DNA from: Sphingopyxis sp.
GTDB taxonomy: Bacteria > Pseudomonadota > Alphaproteobacteria > Sphingomonadales > Sphingomonadaceae
Direction: 5' to 3'
NCBI RefSeq assembly: GCF_025869345.1
Contig: NZ_JAOZVW010000090.1
Span: 1 to 41,840, forward strand
DNA length: 41,840 nt
How positions within the stretch are numbered: position 1 is the stretch's first letter; each line of letters opens with the position of its first letter. The notes beneath the pieces were generated by a model. The model made no database searches, was not told the origin of the DNA, and saw nothing but the letters and a program-made list of their open reading frames with translations. Shown here piece by piece: positions 1 to 6,499 of the stretch. The translations under genes were made by a program, and so were the position numbers.

Positions 1-48
1 AGAGCGGTTTACGCCGCTCTGGATTGCTTCGCTGCGCTCGCAATGACG
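1..48. repeat. Family A palindromic repeat, right half
   Basis: This is the right part of a repeat that recurs at 22306-22382, 36213-36289, 37537-37622 and 39403-39479. The shared part is GCTCTGGATTGCTTCG followed by CGCTCGCAATGACG. In the other copies a mirror-image left arm precedes it; here that arm would lie outside the window. It is non-coding, and its function is unknown. Confidence 0.85.
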
Positions 49-98
49 AAACTTCGGTTCCCGACATCATCGGCCTACTCTTCATATCCAAAAATCCC

Positions 99-126
99 TT
101 GTCACTATGATTATCATAGTTACTAT
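99..126 (+). promoter_or_regulatory. Predicted promoter with palindromic operator in the spacer
   Basis: A -35-like TTGTCA (99-104) and a -10-like TACTAT (121-126) are separated by 16 bases. The spacer is filled by a perfect 17-base palindrome at 104-120: arms ACTATGAT and ATCATAGT around one T. A repressor bound there would block RNA polymerase, as TetR- or MarR-type regulators do. The SDR start codon at 150 follows, with AGAGGAG at 135-141 as ribosome binding site. No regulator gene is visible next to it; one could lie left of the window. Confidence 0.5.
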
Positions 127-149
127 CGTCCGCAAGAGGAGATTCGTTT

Positions 150-402
150 ATGTCCGCAGCCGTTATCATCGGCGCCGGCGACGCCACGGGCGGCGCGATC
201 GCGCGCGCCTTTGCCGCCGAAGGGCTCACCGCCTGCGTCAACCGCCGCGAGCGCAACACCGACGCGCTCGAAGCGCTCGCGCAGTCGATCCGCGACGACG
301 GGCATCAGGCGCGCGCCTTTCCCGCCGATGCCCGAAGCGAAGAGGCGATGCTCGCCCTCTTCGACCGCGTCGAGGCCGACATCGGCCCGGTCGAGGTCGC
401 GA
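150..402 (+). pseudogene. Truncated SDR-family oxidoreductase, 5' fragment
   Basis: About 84 residues of a short-chain dehydrogenase/reductase are present. They begin with a Rossmann-type strand and glycine motif (VIIGAGDATGGAIA) and run through the second strand and the ADARSEE region to GPVEVA near residue 84. A complete family member has about 240 residues. The expected continuation (the NAG motif, catalytic Ser and YxxxK) is missing: near 400-412 the sequence becomes the antisense of a serine recombinase gene, and the frame runs on without SDR similarity to a stop at 606-608. The start at 150 has a good AGAGGAG site 8 bases upstream. The 3' part of the gene is not found anywhere in this window, so a simple insertion with both halves kept is not supported here. 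Confidence 0.65.
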
Positions 403-1266
403 TGACGCCCGTCGGTCGAGAATATCTTGCACGGCTTGCCAAAGGGCAACCGTCACCAGCGGCTCATGCATACCACTATATGTTTCGCCAGCCCATTCGA
501 ACGTGCCCGTATAAAAGCGGTTGCGCAGGACGCGGTGGACAGTGCCAACACCAATTGGCTGCCCCCTCTTCCTGCCCACCAAGCCGGCAGCGCGCGCTTG
601 CTCGGTGACGCTGACTAGGGAGTGGGTCCCGCTCGCAAACCACTCGAACAACAAGGATATGAGAGGCGCCGTCTTCGGATCGACGATGACGGTCTTCCGC
701 CTGTCAGAGCCAATGACGTTCTCGTAGCCGATCGGTGCGTATGAAGGCCATTCTCCCTGCCTGGCCTTTTCCGACATCCCCTTCGAAACTTCTTCCGACA
801 GATTGTCGATATAGCTTTTCGCCATCAGCACCTTGATGCCGTGCATGAACTTTTCGGAGGAGCGGCACTGGTCGGAGAGGACAAAATTCTCCTTCACGAA
901 ATGCACCTCGATGCCGAACTCGTCGATCGTGGCCCAGTCCTTGATGTTGCGATAGAGCCTGTCTGTTTTCTCGACGAGGAGGGCGCGGATGCCAGGGTTC
1001 CGTCGGAGCTCGCGGAGCATCTCGCCGAACGCCGTCCGACCTGCCTTACGGGCGGTCTCCACATCGACGAAATTGCCCATGATCATCAGGCCATTGACTG
1101 CGGCGTAGTCTTCCAGCAATTTGATCTGAGCGGGGATGGAATATCCTTCCCTCTCCTGATCGCGTGTTGACACCCGAGCATATAAGACCGCTCTCCTAGG
1201 CGCCTTGTCATCAGAACCATTCCTGTTTCGCTTATATCGACTTGTCGTATTCCTTGGCCGTGCCAA
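238..1266 (-). CDS. Serine recombinase, C-terminally truncated by a DNA junction
   Basis: This is a site-specific recombinase of the large serine family. The resolvase domain begins at YARVST, with the presumed catalytic Ser near residue 33, and carries the SIPAQ, EKTDRLYRN and EVHFVKE blocks. A recombinase domain follows and ends at WQAVQDIL. The zinc-ribbon and coiled-coil region that normally comes next is missing. From about 412 down to the stop at 238 the frame reads antisense through the SDR fragment, so the last 58 or so residues (Arg-rich) are not native. I chose the TTG at 1266 because AGGGAG lies 8 bases upstream; an ATG at 1293 and a TTG at 1335 are alternatives with poor sites. 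The protein is probably inactive in full integration or excision, although its catalytic domain is intact. Confidence 0.7.
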   Translation of the reverse strand: MARPRNTTSRYKRNRNGSDDKAPRRAVLYARVSTRDQEREGYSIPAQIKLLEDYAAVNGLMIMGNFVDVETARKAGRTAFGEMLRELRRNPGIRALLVEKTDRLYRNIKDWATIDEFGIEVHFVKENFVLSDQCRSSEKFMHGIKVLMAKSYIDNLSEEVSKGMSEKARQGEWPSYAPIGYENVIGSDRRKTVIVDPKTAPLISLLFEWFASGTHSLVSVTEQARAAGLVGRKRGQPIGVGTVHRVLRNRFYTGTFEWAGETYSGMHEPLVTVALWQAVQDILDRRASSRPRPGRCRPRRGRRGRASPLRFGHRRERRAPDARRRGSTARALRARRCCARGG

Positions 1267-1347
1267 TGCTTTGTCTCCCTGTGTATCCCGCATGAAAAAG
1301 CGGGGCGTACCCATGAGCAGAAGCGTGGTGCACAATCGAGATTGACA

Positions 1348-1366
1348 GGCTGATGAAGAGTCAGCC
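1348..1366. repeat. Short inverted repeat between recombinase genes
   Basis: Perfect 6-base arms GGCTGA and TCAGCC surround a 7-base loop. The repeat sits between the end of the recombinase relic and the start of the intact recombinase reading frame. It could be a weak hairpin or part of a recombinase binding site. No T-run supports a terminator. Confidence 0.3.
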
Positions 1367-1383
1367 TTCGTGATGTCAGTTCG

Positions 1384-1976
1384 CTAGTTGGTGGTGCTTT
1401 TTGTCGCGTGCCCGTCCTCTGTCCAAATCCGCCTCTTCCTGACGAAATGCACTTCCAGATCAAAACTGCCGAGAAGTGCCCAGTCTTCTGGACCAAAATT
1501 GGGGCGGTCGGCAAAATCTACCAACAGTGTTCGAAACTGAGAGTTGCGCCCCATGAATCGCAAAACATCGTCAAACTCGGGTCCGGCAATGCGTTTGCGG
1601 TTCCTAGGTCCACATAGCTTCCAGCGAACATCTGAGCATTCAACGCCGCATATTCCTCTAGCACTTGGGATTGTACGATGTTCGGCGAACTCTCTCCATG
1701 CTCGCTGGGTGCTTGCACGGAAGCATCGGCAAGGGGCCGAGAAGCCGCTGCATCCTCAATCTGCCAACTCAGCCCAACATCCTTTTGTCGCGATAGGTGG
1801 GTCGCTTTTGCCGGAATCTTGCGATCAAGATCAGCGCGGAAAATCCAGTCCTCGGGAAAAAATCTGCCGGTCACGCAAGTTCGAATGGTCTCTCCCACTA
1901 GCTCTGTACTGACAGGGTCTTCCGGCAATGCGGGTTGCCAGATGATGGCGGTGAACATATCAAATCTGTGTTCCAT
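1384..1976 (-). pseudogene. Frameshifted relic of a second serine recombinase
   Basis: One frame opens at 1976 and reaches QVLEEYAALN and GSYVDLGTAN. Near 1600 the similarity moves to the next frame, which continues RKRIAGPEF, RTLLVDFADR, EDWALLGSF and DLEVHFVRK before stopping at 1384. These blocks match, in order, LLEDYAAVN, NFVDVETAR, RALLVEKTDR, KDWATIDEF and IEVHFVKEN of the neighbouring recombinase, so this is a diverged paralogue of its resolvase domain. In my alignment the catalytic ARVS motif corresponds to ASVQ, so the nucleophilic Ser seems lost. The recombinase domain is absent. The first 85 or so residues from 1976 (starting MEHRFDMFTA) resemble nothing I recognise and may be unrelated sequence. 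Confidence 0.6.
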
Positions 1977-2074
1977 GTGCGGGGCCTTTTGATCGGGTTT
2001 CTGGTTATCGTCGGAGCGTCGTGAAGTACGCGATTTGGGGGCTCGGAGGGCCCCGACAGTCCGACAAAATGCCG

Positions 2075-2123
2075 TGGACTGTTAACTCTGTGGTCGGCGG
2101 GTTCGAATCCGACTTGGGGAGCC
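2075..2123 (+). pseudogene. tRNA-Asn-like 3' half (anticodon GTT), possible att relic
   Basis: An anticodon-loop-like CTGTTAA is followed by a variable-loop-like segment, a T-loop GTTCGAATC and an acceptor-like GGGGAGCC, in the order and spacing of the 3' half of a tRNA-Asn(GTT). The T stem has mismatches, no CCA follows, and no matching 5' half (D arm, acceptor strand) lies upstream. It is therefore not a working tRNA. Integrative elements often carry a copy of a tRNA 3' end at one boundary, so this may be an attachment-site remnant of an older insertion at a tRNA-Asn gene. Confidence 0.5.
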
Positions 2124-2416
2124 TCTCGGGATGACTTGGCAACCAGTGAAACGCTCTGGCACCGCCATCCGGAGGCAACGCCGTTGGACCACATTTACCC
2201 TCACAGCTAGGCTGCGGTAGTTGTCCCTCACGGTCTTACCGACAACAGGTCACGATCGTGCAAGATGAGCCTTGTTGAGCCCCAATGGGACAAAATATCG
2301 AGCGACTGCACGAAGATGTCGAAGGCGGCGCGTCAAGCCTCTTTCCCCTACGAAGGAAACTGTATTAAACTCATTGGGCCTTGGCGGGCGGACCTGCAAA
2401 AGTTGGAGTAGGTCTT
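2124..2416. other. Island spacer without recognisable gene
   Basis: About 290 bases of lower-GC DNA lie between the tRNA-like relic and the AlpA-type gene. I see no convincing reading frame or strong inverted repeat. It presumably contains the promoter of the downstream regulator gene. Confidence 0.4.
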
Positions 2417-2662
2417 ATGCTTGAATATACCGCCAATGGAATTCAGACCGTGCCATCGACTGAGCGCATCATTCGCCTGAAAACGGTGATGATCCGAACC
2501 GGCCTGTCTCGCACCACATTGTATCGTAAGATCAGCCAAGGAACGTTTCCTCGCCAGATAAAGATAAGCATTCATGGTGCGGGCTGGCGTGAGTCAGCCG
2601 TCAATCAATGGATCGCCGATCCTGTGGGTTATCGTGAGGAGGGAAACCAGCAATGCCTGTAG
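2417..2662 (+). CDS. AlpA-family DNA-binding regulator
   Basis: This is a small (81-residue) helix-turn-helix protein of the AlpA/excisionase-like family. Members activate or direct excision by integrases of cryptic prophages and genomic islands. The block from IIRLKTVMIRTGLSRT through LYRKISQGTFPRQIKI is the family's winged-helix core, and GWRESAVNQWIADP at the C-terminus matches the usual ending. The ATG at 2417 is preceded by GGAG 8 bases upstream; an in-frame start at 2381 has no such site. The gene faces the P4-type integrase gene and ends 54 bases from that gene's 3' end, the usual company for AlpA proteins. It probably acts as regulator or directionality factor for that integrase (inference). 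Confidence 0.8.
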   Translation: MLEYTANGIQTVPSTERIIRLKTVMIRTGLSRTTLYRKISQGTFPRQIKISIHGAGWRESAVNQWIADPVGYREEGNQQCL

Positions 2663-2716
2663 CCCGTCTCGAACCCGCTTGGCGCGAACGGCAAGGGATA
2701 TCACACCTTTCACATT

Positions 2717-3967
2717 TCAGCGCCTCACTGCCATCGCAGCAGGCATCGGTGCAGCAATAACTTGCGCTGCTTCTTTCGGCTTAGCTGCATCGCGCAGCTG
2801 ATCCATATAGTCGCTCCACCATTGATGCATAGCGACGCGTTCGTCCCAATAGCGTCCGCGATTGTAGATGCCGCGGATAGCATTCGCGTCCACGTGAGCA
2901 AGGGAGCGCTCGATGGCATCGGCGCTCCACTCTCCGCTTTCGTTGAGAAGCGTTGACGCTGTGGTCCGCAATCCATGCGCGGTCACTTCCCCCTGCGCGT
3001 AGCCCATGCGACGAAACGCCTGATTGATCGTATTCTCGCTGAGCGGGCGTAGCGACGTGTGGAATGCCGGGAACACGAAACCGTCCGGTCCGGTAAGCGG
3101 CAGCAACTCCTCAAGGTAGGTCAGCACCTGCCGGGACAGCGGAACGCTGTGCGGCCGACGCATCTTCATGCGCTCTGCCGGGATTTTCCAGACGGCGGCA
3201 TCCAGATCGAACTCCAGCCACTTCGCCATCCTCAGTTCTCCGGGCCGGGCCATCACATGTGGTGCGATCTGCATTGCGAGCCGTGTCACCGTATGACCGG
3301 AATAGGCATCGATCGTTCGCAGCAATTCGCCCACCTGTTGCGGTTCCAAGATTGCGGCGTGGTGGGTGACCTTTGGAGCGACCAAGGCGCCGCGCAGAAG
3401 AGAGGTCGGATCGGCCTCACCGCGACCGGTCGCCACCGCATAGCGGAAGATGCGGCTGGCGAACGAGCGGCACCGTCGCGCCGTCTCATGCTTACCCTTC
3501 GCCTCGAGCCGCTTGAGCGCGGCGAGCACGTCGATCGGCTTCAGGTCGGCGACCGGCCGCGTGGCGATCGGCTCCAATTGCTCCAGCAGCCAGTTTGCCT
3601 TTGTGGTAGTCGTGTCCGCCCGACCCTCGGCGACCATCTTGTCGATATATTCCTTGGCGATGTCGCCGAAGCTGTTCGCCGCCTTGAACGCCGCAACCAG
3701 CTTCTCATGCTTACGCTCGGCCAACGGGTCGCTCCCTGCCTCCAAGGTTCGGCGCGCCTCATCACGCCGACGCCGGGCGTCCGCCAGACCGACATCGGGA
3801 TAGCGCCCCAGCGCCAGCCGCTTCTGCTTGCCGAAGTAGCGATACTTATACCGCCACAGCATGGACCCGTTCGGATGGACCTCGAGATAGAGGCCCCGCT
3901 CATCGGCGTGCTGGCAAATCTTGTCCGTGGGGCGGAGGTTGCGGATCTGGAGGTCTTTGAGCGGCAC
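2717..3967 (-). CDS. P4-type tyrosine recombinase/integrase
   Basis: This site-specific integrase catalyses element insertion into and excision from a tRNA gene. The 416-residue protein has the DUF4102 arm-binding N-terminus (PLKDLQIRNLRPTDK), a SAM-like core-binding region at about 100-200, and a C-terminal catalytic domain with Arg241 (ARPGELR), His331-x-x-Arg334 (HGLR), His358 (LAH) and the nucleophile Tyr368 (YNRGRY). All the expected catalytic residues are present. The start is the GTG at 3967, with GAGGA upstream at normal spacing; homologues begin at this residue. An upstream ATG at 4048 would add 27 unrelated residues. The gene lies 218 bases from the 3' end of tRNA-Leu(CAG) on the same strand, the classic arrangement for an integrase at its attachment site. 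Confidence 0.9.
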   Translation of the reverse strand: MPLKDLQIRNLRPTDKICQHADERGLYLEVHPNGSMLWRYKYRYFGKQKRLALGRYPDVGLADARRRRDEARRTLEAGSDPLAERKHEKLVAAFKAANSFGDIAKEYIDKMVAEGRADTTTTKANWLLEQLEPIATRPVADLKPIDVLAALKRLEAKGKHETARRCRSFASRIFRYAVATGRGEADPTSLLRGALVAPKVTHHAAILEPQQVGELLRTIDAYSGHTVTRLAMQIAPHVMARPGELRMAKWLEFDLDAAVWKIPAERMKMRRPHSVPLSRQVLTYLEELLPLTGPDGFVFPAFHTSLRPLSENTINQAFRRMGYAQGEVTAHGLRTTASTLLNESGEWSADAIERSLAHVDANAIRGIYNRGRYWDERVAMHQWWSDYMDQLRDAAKPKEAAQVIAAPMPAAMAVRR

Positions 3968-4127
3968 GGCGAATCCTCGACTGGTCCAGGAGCCGCTTGT
4001 CGAAGAGACCAATCGGGGTCGTGGTGCCATGAAATCCGGTGGTGCCATCGATGGCCCATTTCATGGCCCCATTCGGCCCCGGATGGTCTGAAATCGCCTG
4101 AGACGCCCCGGGATGGGTGAGGCCTAT

Positions 4128-4149
4128 AAATGGCATATTTCTGCCATTT
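4128..4149. promoter_or_regulatory. Inverted repeat between tRNA-Leu and integrase
   Basis: Perfect 8-base arms AAATGGCA and TGCCATTT surround a 6-base loop, 36 bases beyond the tRNA 3' end and upstream of the integrase. It could be a weak terminator of the tRNA transcript, or a binding site for the integrase or AlpA-type protein in the attachment region. The sequence alone does not decide. Confidence 0.4.
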
Positions 4150-4184
4150 TGTCGACCGTCACGGGACGTCTTGAGAAGAACAAA

Positions 4185-4271
4185 TGGTGCCCAGAAGAGG
4201 ACTCGAACCTCCACGACCTTGCGATCGCCAGCACCTGAAGCTGGTGCGTCTACCAATTCCGCCATCTGGGC
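4185..4271 (-). tRNA. tRNA-Leu (anticodon CAG)
   Basis: An 87-base class II tRNA folds from the minus strand. The acceptor stem GCCCAGA pairs with TCTGGGC, the D arm contains GGTAGAC, and the anticodon arm CCAGC-TTCAGGT-GCTGG presents CAG. A long variable arm follows, then the T arm GAGGTTCGAGTCCTC, and the CCA end is encoded. It decodes CUG leucine codons, which are very frequent in GC-rich genomes. Its 3' end faces the P4-type integrase, making it the likely insertion target of the island. The tRNA itself is intact. Confidence 0.97.
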
Positions 4272-4288
4272 ACGGGGTAGGAGCGGGC

Positions 4289-4317
4289 GCTTAGCGGCGC
4301 TCGGCTCGGCTTGTCAA
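4289..4317 (-). promoter_or_regulatory. Predicted tRNA-Leu promoter
   Basis: Reading the minus strand, TTGACA (4317-4312) and CTAAGC (4294-4289) are separated by 17 bases, with the -10 element ending 17 bases before the mature tRNA 5' end. The -35 is consensus and the -10 is weak. This is predicted only from spacing and position. Confidence 0.45.
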
Positions 4318-4471
4318 CCGCGCTCGGCCTGTTGACGCATATTTTATCGGCGATCGGCAGTTTCGCGTCGGTGCCGGCGCCCTGCCCCTTGCCCGCCGCG
4401 CCGCTTCGCGGCATGGGGAGCGCCTGGATGCCGCCCCGGCGGCTTTAGAGAATCGGATACAGGCGGACATC

Positions 4472-5404
4472 ATGCAGAAGCTCGACGGACAGTTGATCAC
4501 CGTATTCGGCGGCAGCGGCTTCCTCGGCCGTTATGTCGTGCAGCGGCTCCTCGCGCGCGGCGCGCGGGTGCGCGTGGCGGAGCGCGAGCCGCGCAAGGCG
4601 TTGTTCCTGAAGCCGCTCGGCGGACTCGGCCAGACGCAGTTCGTCGCCGCCGACGTCCGCGATGCCGCCAGCGTCGCGCGCGCCGTTCAGGGCAGCGATG
4701 CCGCGATCAACCTCGCGGGCAGCTTCGATGACATGAAGGCGGTGCAGGCAGACGGTGCCGCGCACGTCGCCGCCGCGGCGAAAGCCGCGGGCGTCCGCGC
4801 GCTCGTCCATGTCTCGGCGATCGGCGCCGACCCCGAGGGCGCGTCGGCCTATGCGCGCAGCAAGGGCGACGGCGAGGCCGCGGTGCGCGCCGGCTTCCCC
4901 GCGGCGGCGATTCTGCGCCCGTCGATCCTGTTCGGCCGCGAAGATCATTTCATCAATCGCTTCGCGGCGCTGATGCGCCTGTCGCCGGTCGTCCCGGTGA
5001 TCGCGCCGCAGACGAAGCTCCAGCCCGTCTATGTCGGCGACGTCGCCGATGCGGTGGTTGCGGCGCTCGATGAGACGGCCGCGGGCCGGACGTTCGAGCT
5101 CGGCGGACCGCAAGTGCTGACGATGGCGGCGCTCCAGCATTGGGTCGCCGCGGCGACGGGGCGCAAGCGGCTGTTCGTCGAGCTTCCCGACGCGGTGTCG
5201 GGCGCGATCGCGACCGCTTTCGGCTGGGCGCCGGGCGCGCCGATCACCAAGGATCAGTGGCTGATGCTGCAGCACGACAATGTCGTCGCGGAGGGCGCCG
5301 CCGGGCTCGGTTCGTTCGGCATCGTCCCGACCTCGCTCGACGCGGTCGCCGACGGCTGGCTGGTCCAGTATCGCCGCCACGGGCGCTTCGCGCAGGCCGC
5401 CTGA
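4472..5404 (+). CDS. NDUFA9-like NAD(P)-binding protein, complex I-associated
   Basis: This is an atypical/extended SDR-type protein of 310 residues, in the group called complex I NDUFA9 subunit family in alphaproteobacteria. The Rossmann motif VFGGSGFLGRY spans about 11-21. The following segments (DVRDAASV, AINLAGSFDD, HVSAIGADPEGASAYARSKGDGE, then LRPSILFGREDHFINRF) match the family order. A YxxxK-like pair is visible at YARSK. The family is linked to assembly or stability of NADH:ubiquinone oxidoreductase rather than a proven enzymatic reaction. It stands 200 bases from the divergent tRNA-Leu and 134 bases before uppP on the same strand. The ribosome binding site is weak (GGCGG about 8 bases upstream), but the ATG at 4472 fits homologue N-termini. 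Confidence 0.85.
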   Translation: MQKLDGQLITVFGGSGFLGRYVVQRLLARGARVRVAEREPRKALFLKPLGGLGQTQFVAADVRDAASVARAVQGSDAAINLAGSFDDMKAVQADGAAHVAAAAKAAGVRALVHVSAIGADPEGASAYARSKGDGEAAVRAGFPAAAILRPSILFGREDHFINRFAALMRLSPVVPVIAPQTKLQPVYVGDVADAVVAALDETAAGRTFELGGPQVLTMAALQHWVAAATGRKRLFVELPDAVSGAIATAFGWAPGAPITKDQWLMLQHDNVVAEGAAGLGSFGIVPTSLDAVADGWLVQYRRHGRFAQAA

Positions 5405-5527
5405 CCGCCGCACGGTCGCACCGCATCAAATCGCCGCTGGCAAAATCGCCCTGCCCCCCGTAGGTCTGGCGACGGACAGGGGCGTCCGGCGAAGGTCGGG
5501 CGCCCTTCGCATCGTTGCAATCTTGAT

Positions 5528-5540
5528 ATGGGAATCCCAT
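5528..5540 (+). promoter_or_regulatory. Palindrome overlapping the uppP start codon
   Basis: ATGGGAATCCCAT is a perfect 13-base palindrome whose last two bases are the first two of the uppP ATG (5539). The only Shine-Dalgarno-like bases (GGGA) lie inside it, so a hairpin would hide the start region. It may be a translational control element or chance. Confidence 0.3.
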
Positions 5541-6339
5541 GAGCATCTGGCTGACCGCGATCATCCTCGGCATCGTCGAGGGGCTGACCGAATTTCTTCC
5601 CGTCTCGTCGACCGGACACCTGATCCTCGCGACCGAGCTGCTCGGCTATGACGCATCGAAATGGGCGGTGTTCAACATCGCGATCCAGCCGGGCGCGATC
5701 CTGGCGATCGTCGTCCTTTACCGGCATCTCTTCTGGGACATGGCGGTCGGTTTCTTCCGGCGCGACCCGCAGGCCATCGCCTTCGTGCGCAACCTGCTGC
5801 TCGCCTTCATCCCCGCGGTCGTGCTCGGGCTCGCCTTCGGCGACCAGATCGAGGCGCTGCTGGAGAATGCGACCGTCGTCGCCTGGGCGCTGATCGTCGG
5901 CGGCATCGGCATATTGCTCGTCGAGCGCTTCGCGAAGCCACAGGAGAGCGGCGGGGTCGCGGCGCTATCGGTGCGCCAGTCGGTCATCGTCGGCATCGTC
6001 CAGTGCCTCGCGATGGTCCCCGGCGTCAGCCGTTCGGGCGCGACGATCATGGGCGCGATGGCACTGGGCGTCGACCGCAAGACCGCCGCCGAATTCAGCT
6101 TCTTCCTCGCGCTGCCGACGCTGACCGGCGCGACCGTGCTCCAGCTCGCCAAGCATCACGACGCGATCACGCGCAATGACATCGGGCTGATCGCGGTCGG
6201 CGCGCTGGTGTCGTTCGTCGTCGCCTGGGCGGTGATCAAGGCCTTCCTGGCGGTCGTCACCCGCTATGGCTTCGGCCCCTTCGCCTGGTATCGAATCATC
6301 GTCGGGACGGCGGCGCTGGCGTGGCTTGCCGCGAGATAG
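5539..6339 (+). CDS. uppP: Undecaprenyl-diphosphate phosphatase (BacA/UppP)
   Basis: This integral membrane enzyme dephosphorylates undecaprenyl pyrophosphate to the monophosphate, recycling the lipid carrier for peptidoglycan and other envelope polymers; high activity gives bacitracin resistance. At 266 residues it has family length. The first signature, EGLTEFLPVSSTGHLIL (residues 14-30), carries the catalytic glutamates and the SSTGH motif. The second, PGVSRSGATIMGAM, is present in the second half. Hydrophobic segments alternate as expected for a seven-to-eight-span protein. Transcription may start locally or continue from the NDUFA9-like gene 134 bases upstream. The start codon sits in a small palindrome. 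Confidence 0.97.
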   Translation: MSIWLTAIILGIVEGLTEFLPVSSTGHLILATELLGYDASKWAVFNIAIQPGAILAIVVLYRHLFWDMAVGFFRRDPQAIAFVRNLLLAFIPAVVLGLAFGDQIEALLENATVVAWALIVGGIGILLVERFAKPQESGGVAALSVRQSVIVGIVQCLAMVPGVSRSGATIMGAMALGVDRKTAAEFSFFLALPTLTGATVLQLAKHHDAITRNDIGLIAVGALVSFVVAWAVIKAFLAVVTRYGFGPFAWYRIIVGTAALAWLAAR

Positions 6340-6345
6340 GTCCGA

Positions 6346-6372
6346 AACAATACTAATTGTCGAAATATTGTT
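6346..6372. promoter_or_regulatory. AT-rich inverted repeat downstream of uppP
   Basis: Perfect 7-base arms AACAATA and TATTGTT are separated by 13 bases, just after the uppP stop and upstream of gltD. The stretch is strikingly AT-rich for this chromosome. It lacks a T-run, so it is more likely an operator or promoter element than a terminator. Confidence 0.35.
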
Positions 6373-6410
6373 GCGTAGCACCATCGGAAGCACGTTCTGA
6401 TAGCAAATTA

Positions 6411-6439
6411 AGGACAGTAAATATGTCCTAATTGCAATT
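6411..6439. promoter_or_regulatory. Inverted repeats upstream of gltD
   Basis: AGGACA (6411-6416) and TGTCCT (6424-6429) form a 6-7-6 inverted repeat. A palindrome AATTGCAATT (6430-6439) follows directly. Both lie 60-90 bases before the gltD start in an AT-rich stretch and may be operator sites for the gltD-DUF2059-gltB transcript. They do not match the NtrC consensus I know. Confidence 0.35.
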
Positions 6440-6499
6440 TTGCTCGTGACAGGCGGTTTTGCGCCATGCCATCGCCCTTTCCAACGAAGGGGATACTGC

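Noticed and set aside
1086-1514. 142-codon minus-strand frame between the recombinase genes
   Set aside because: It overlaps the true recombinase start region in another frame and has no similarity to either recombinase.
2031-2123. A complete tRNA-Asn gene
   Set aside because: No matching acceptor 5' strand or D arm is present, the T stem is mismatched and CCA is missing; only the 3' half is recognisable.
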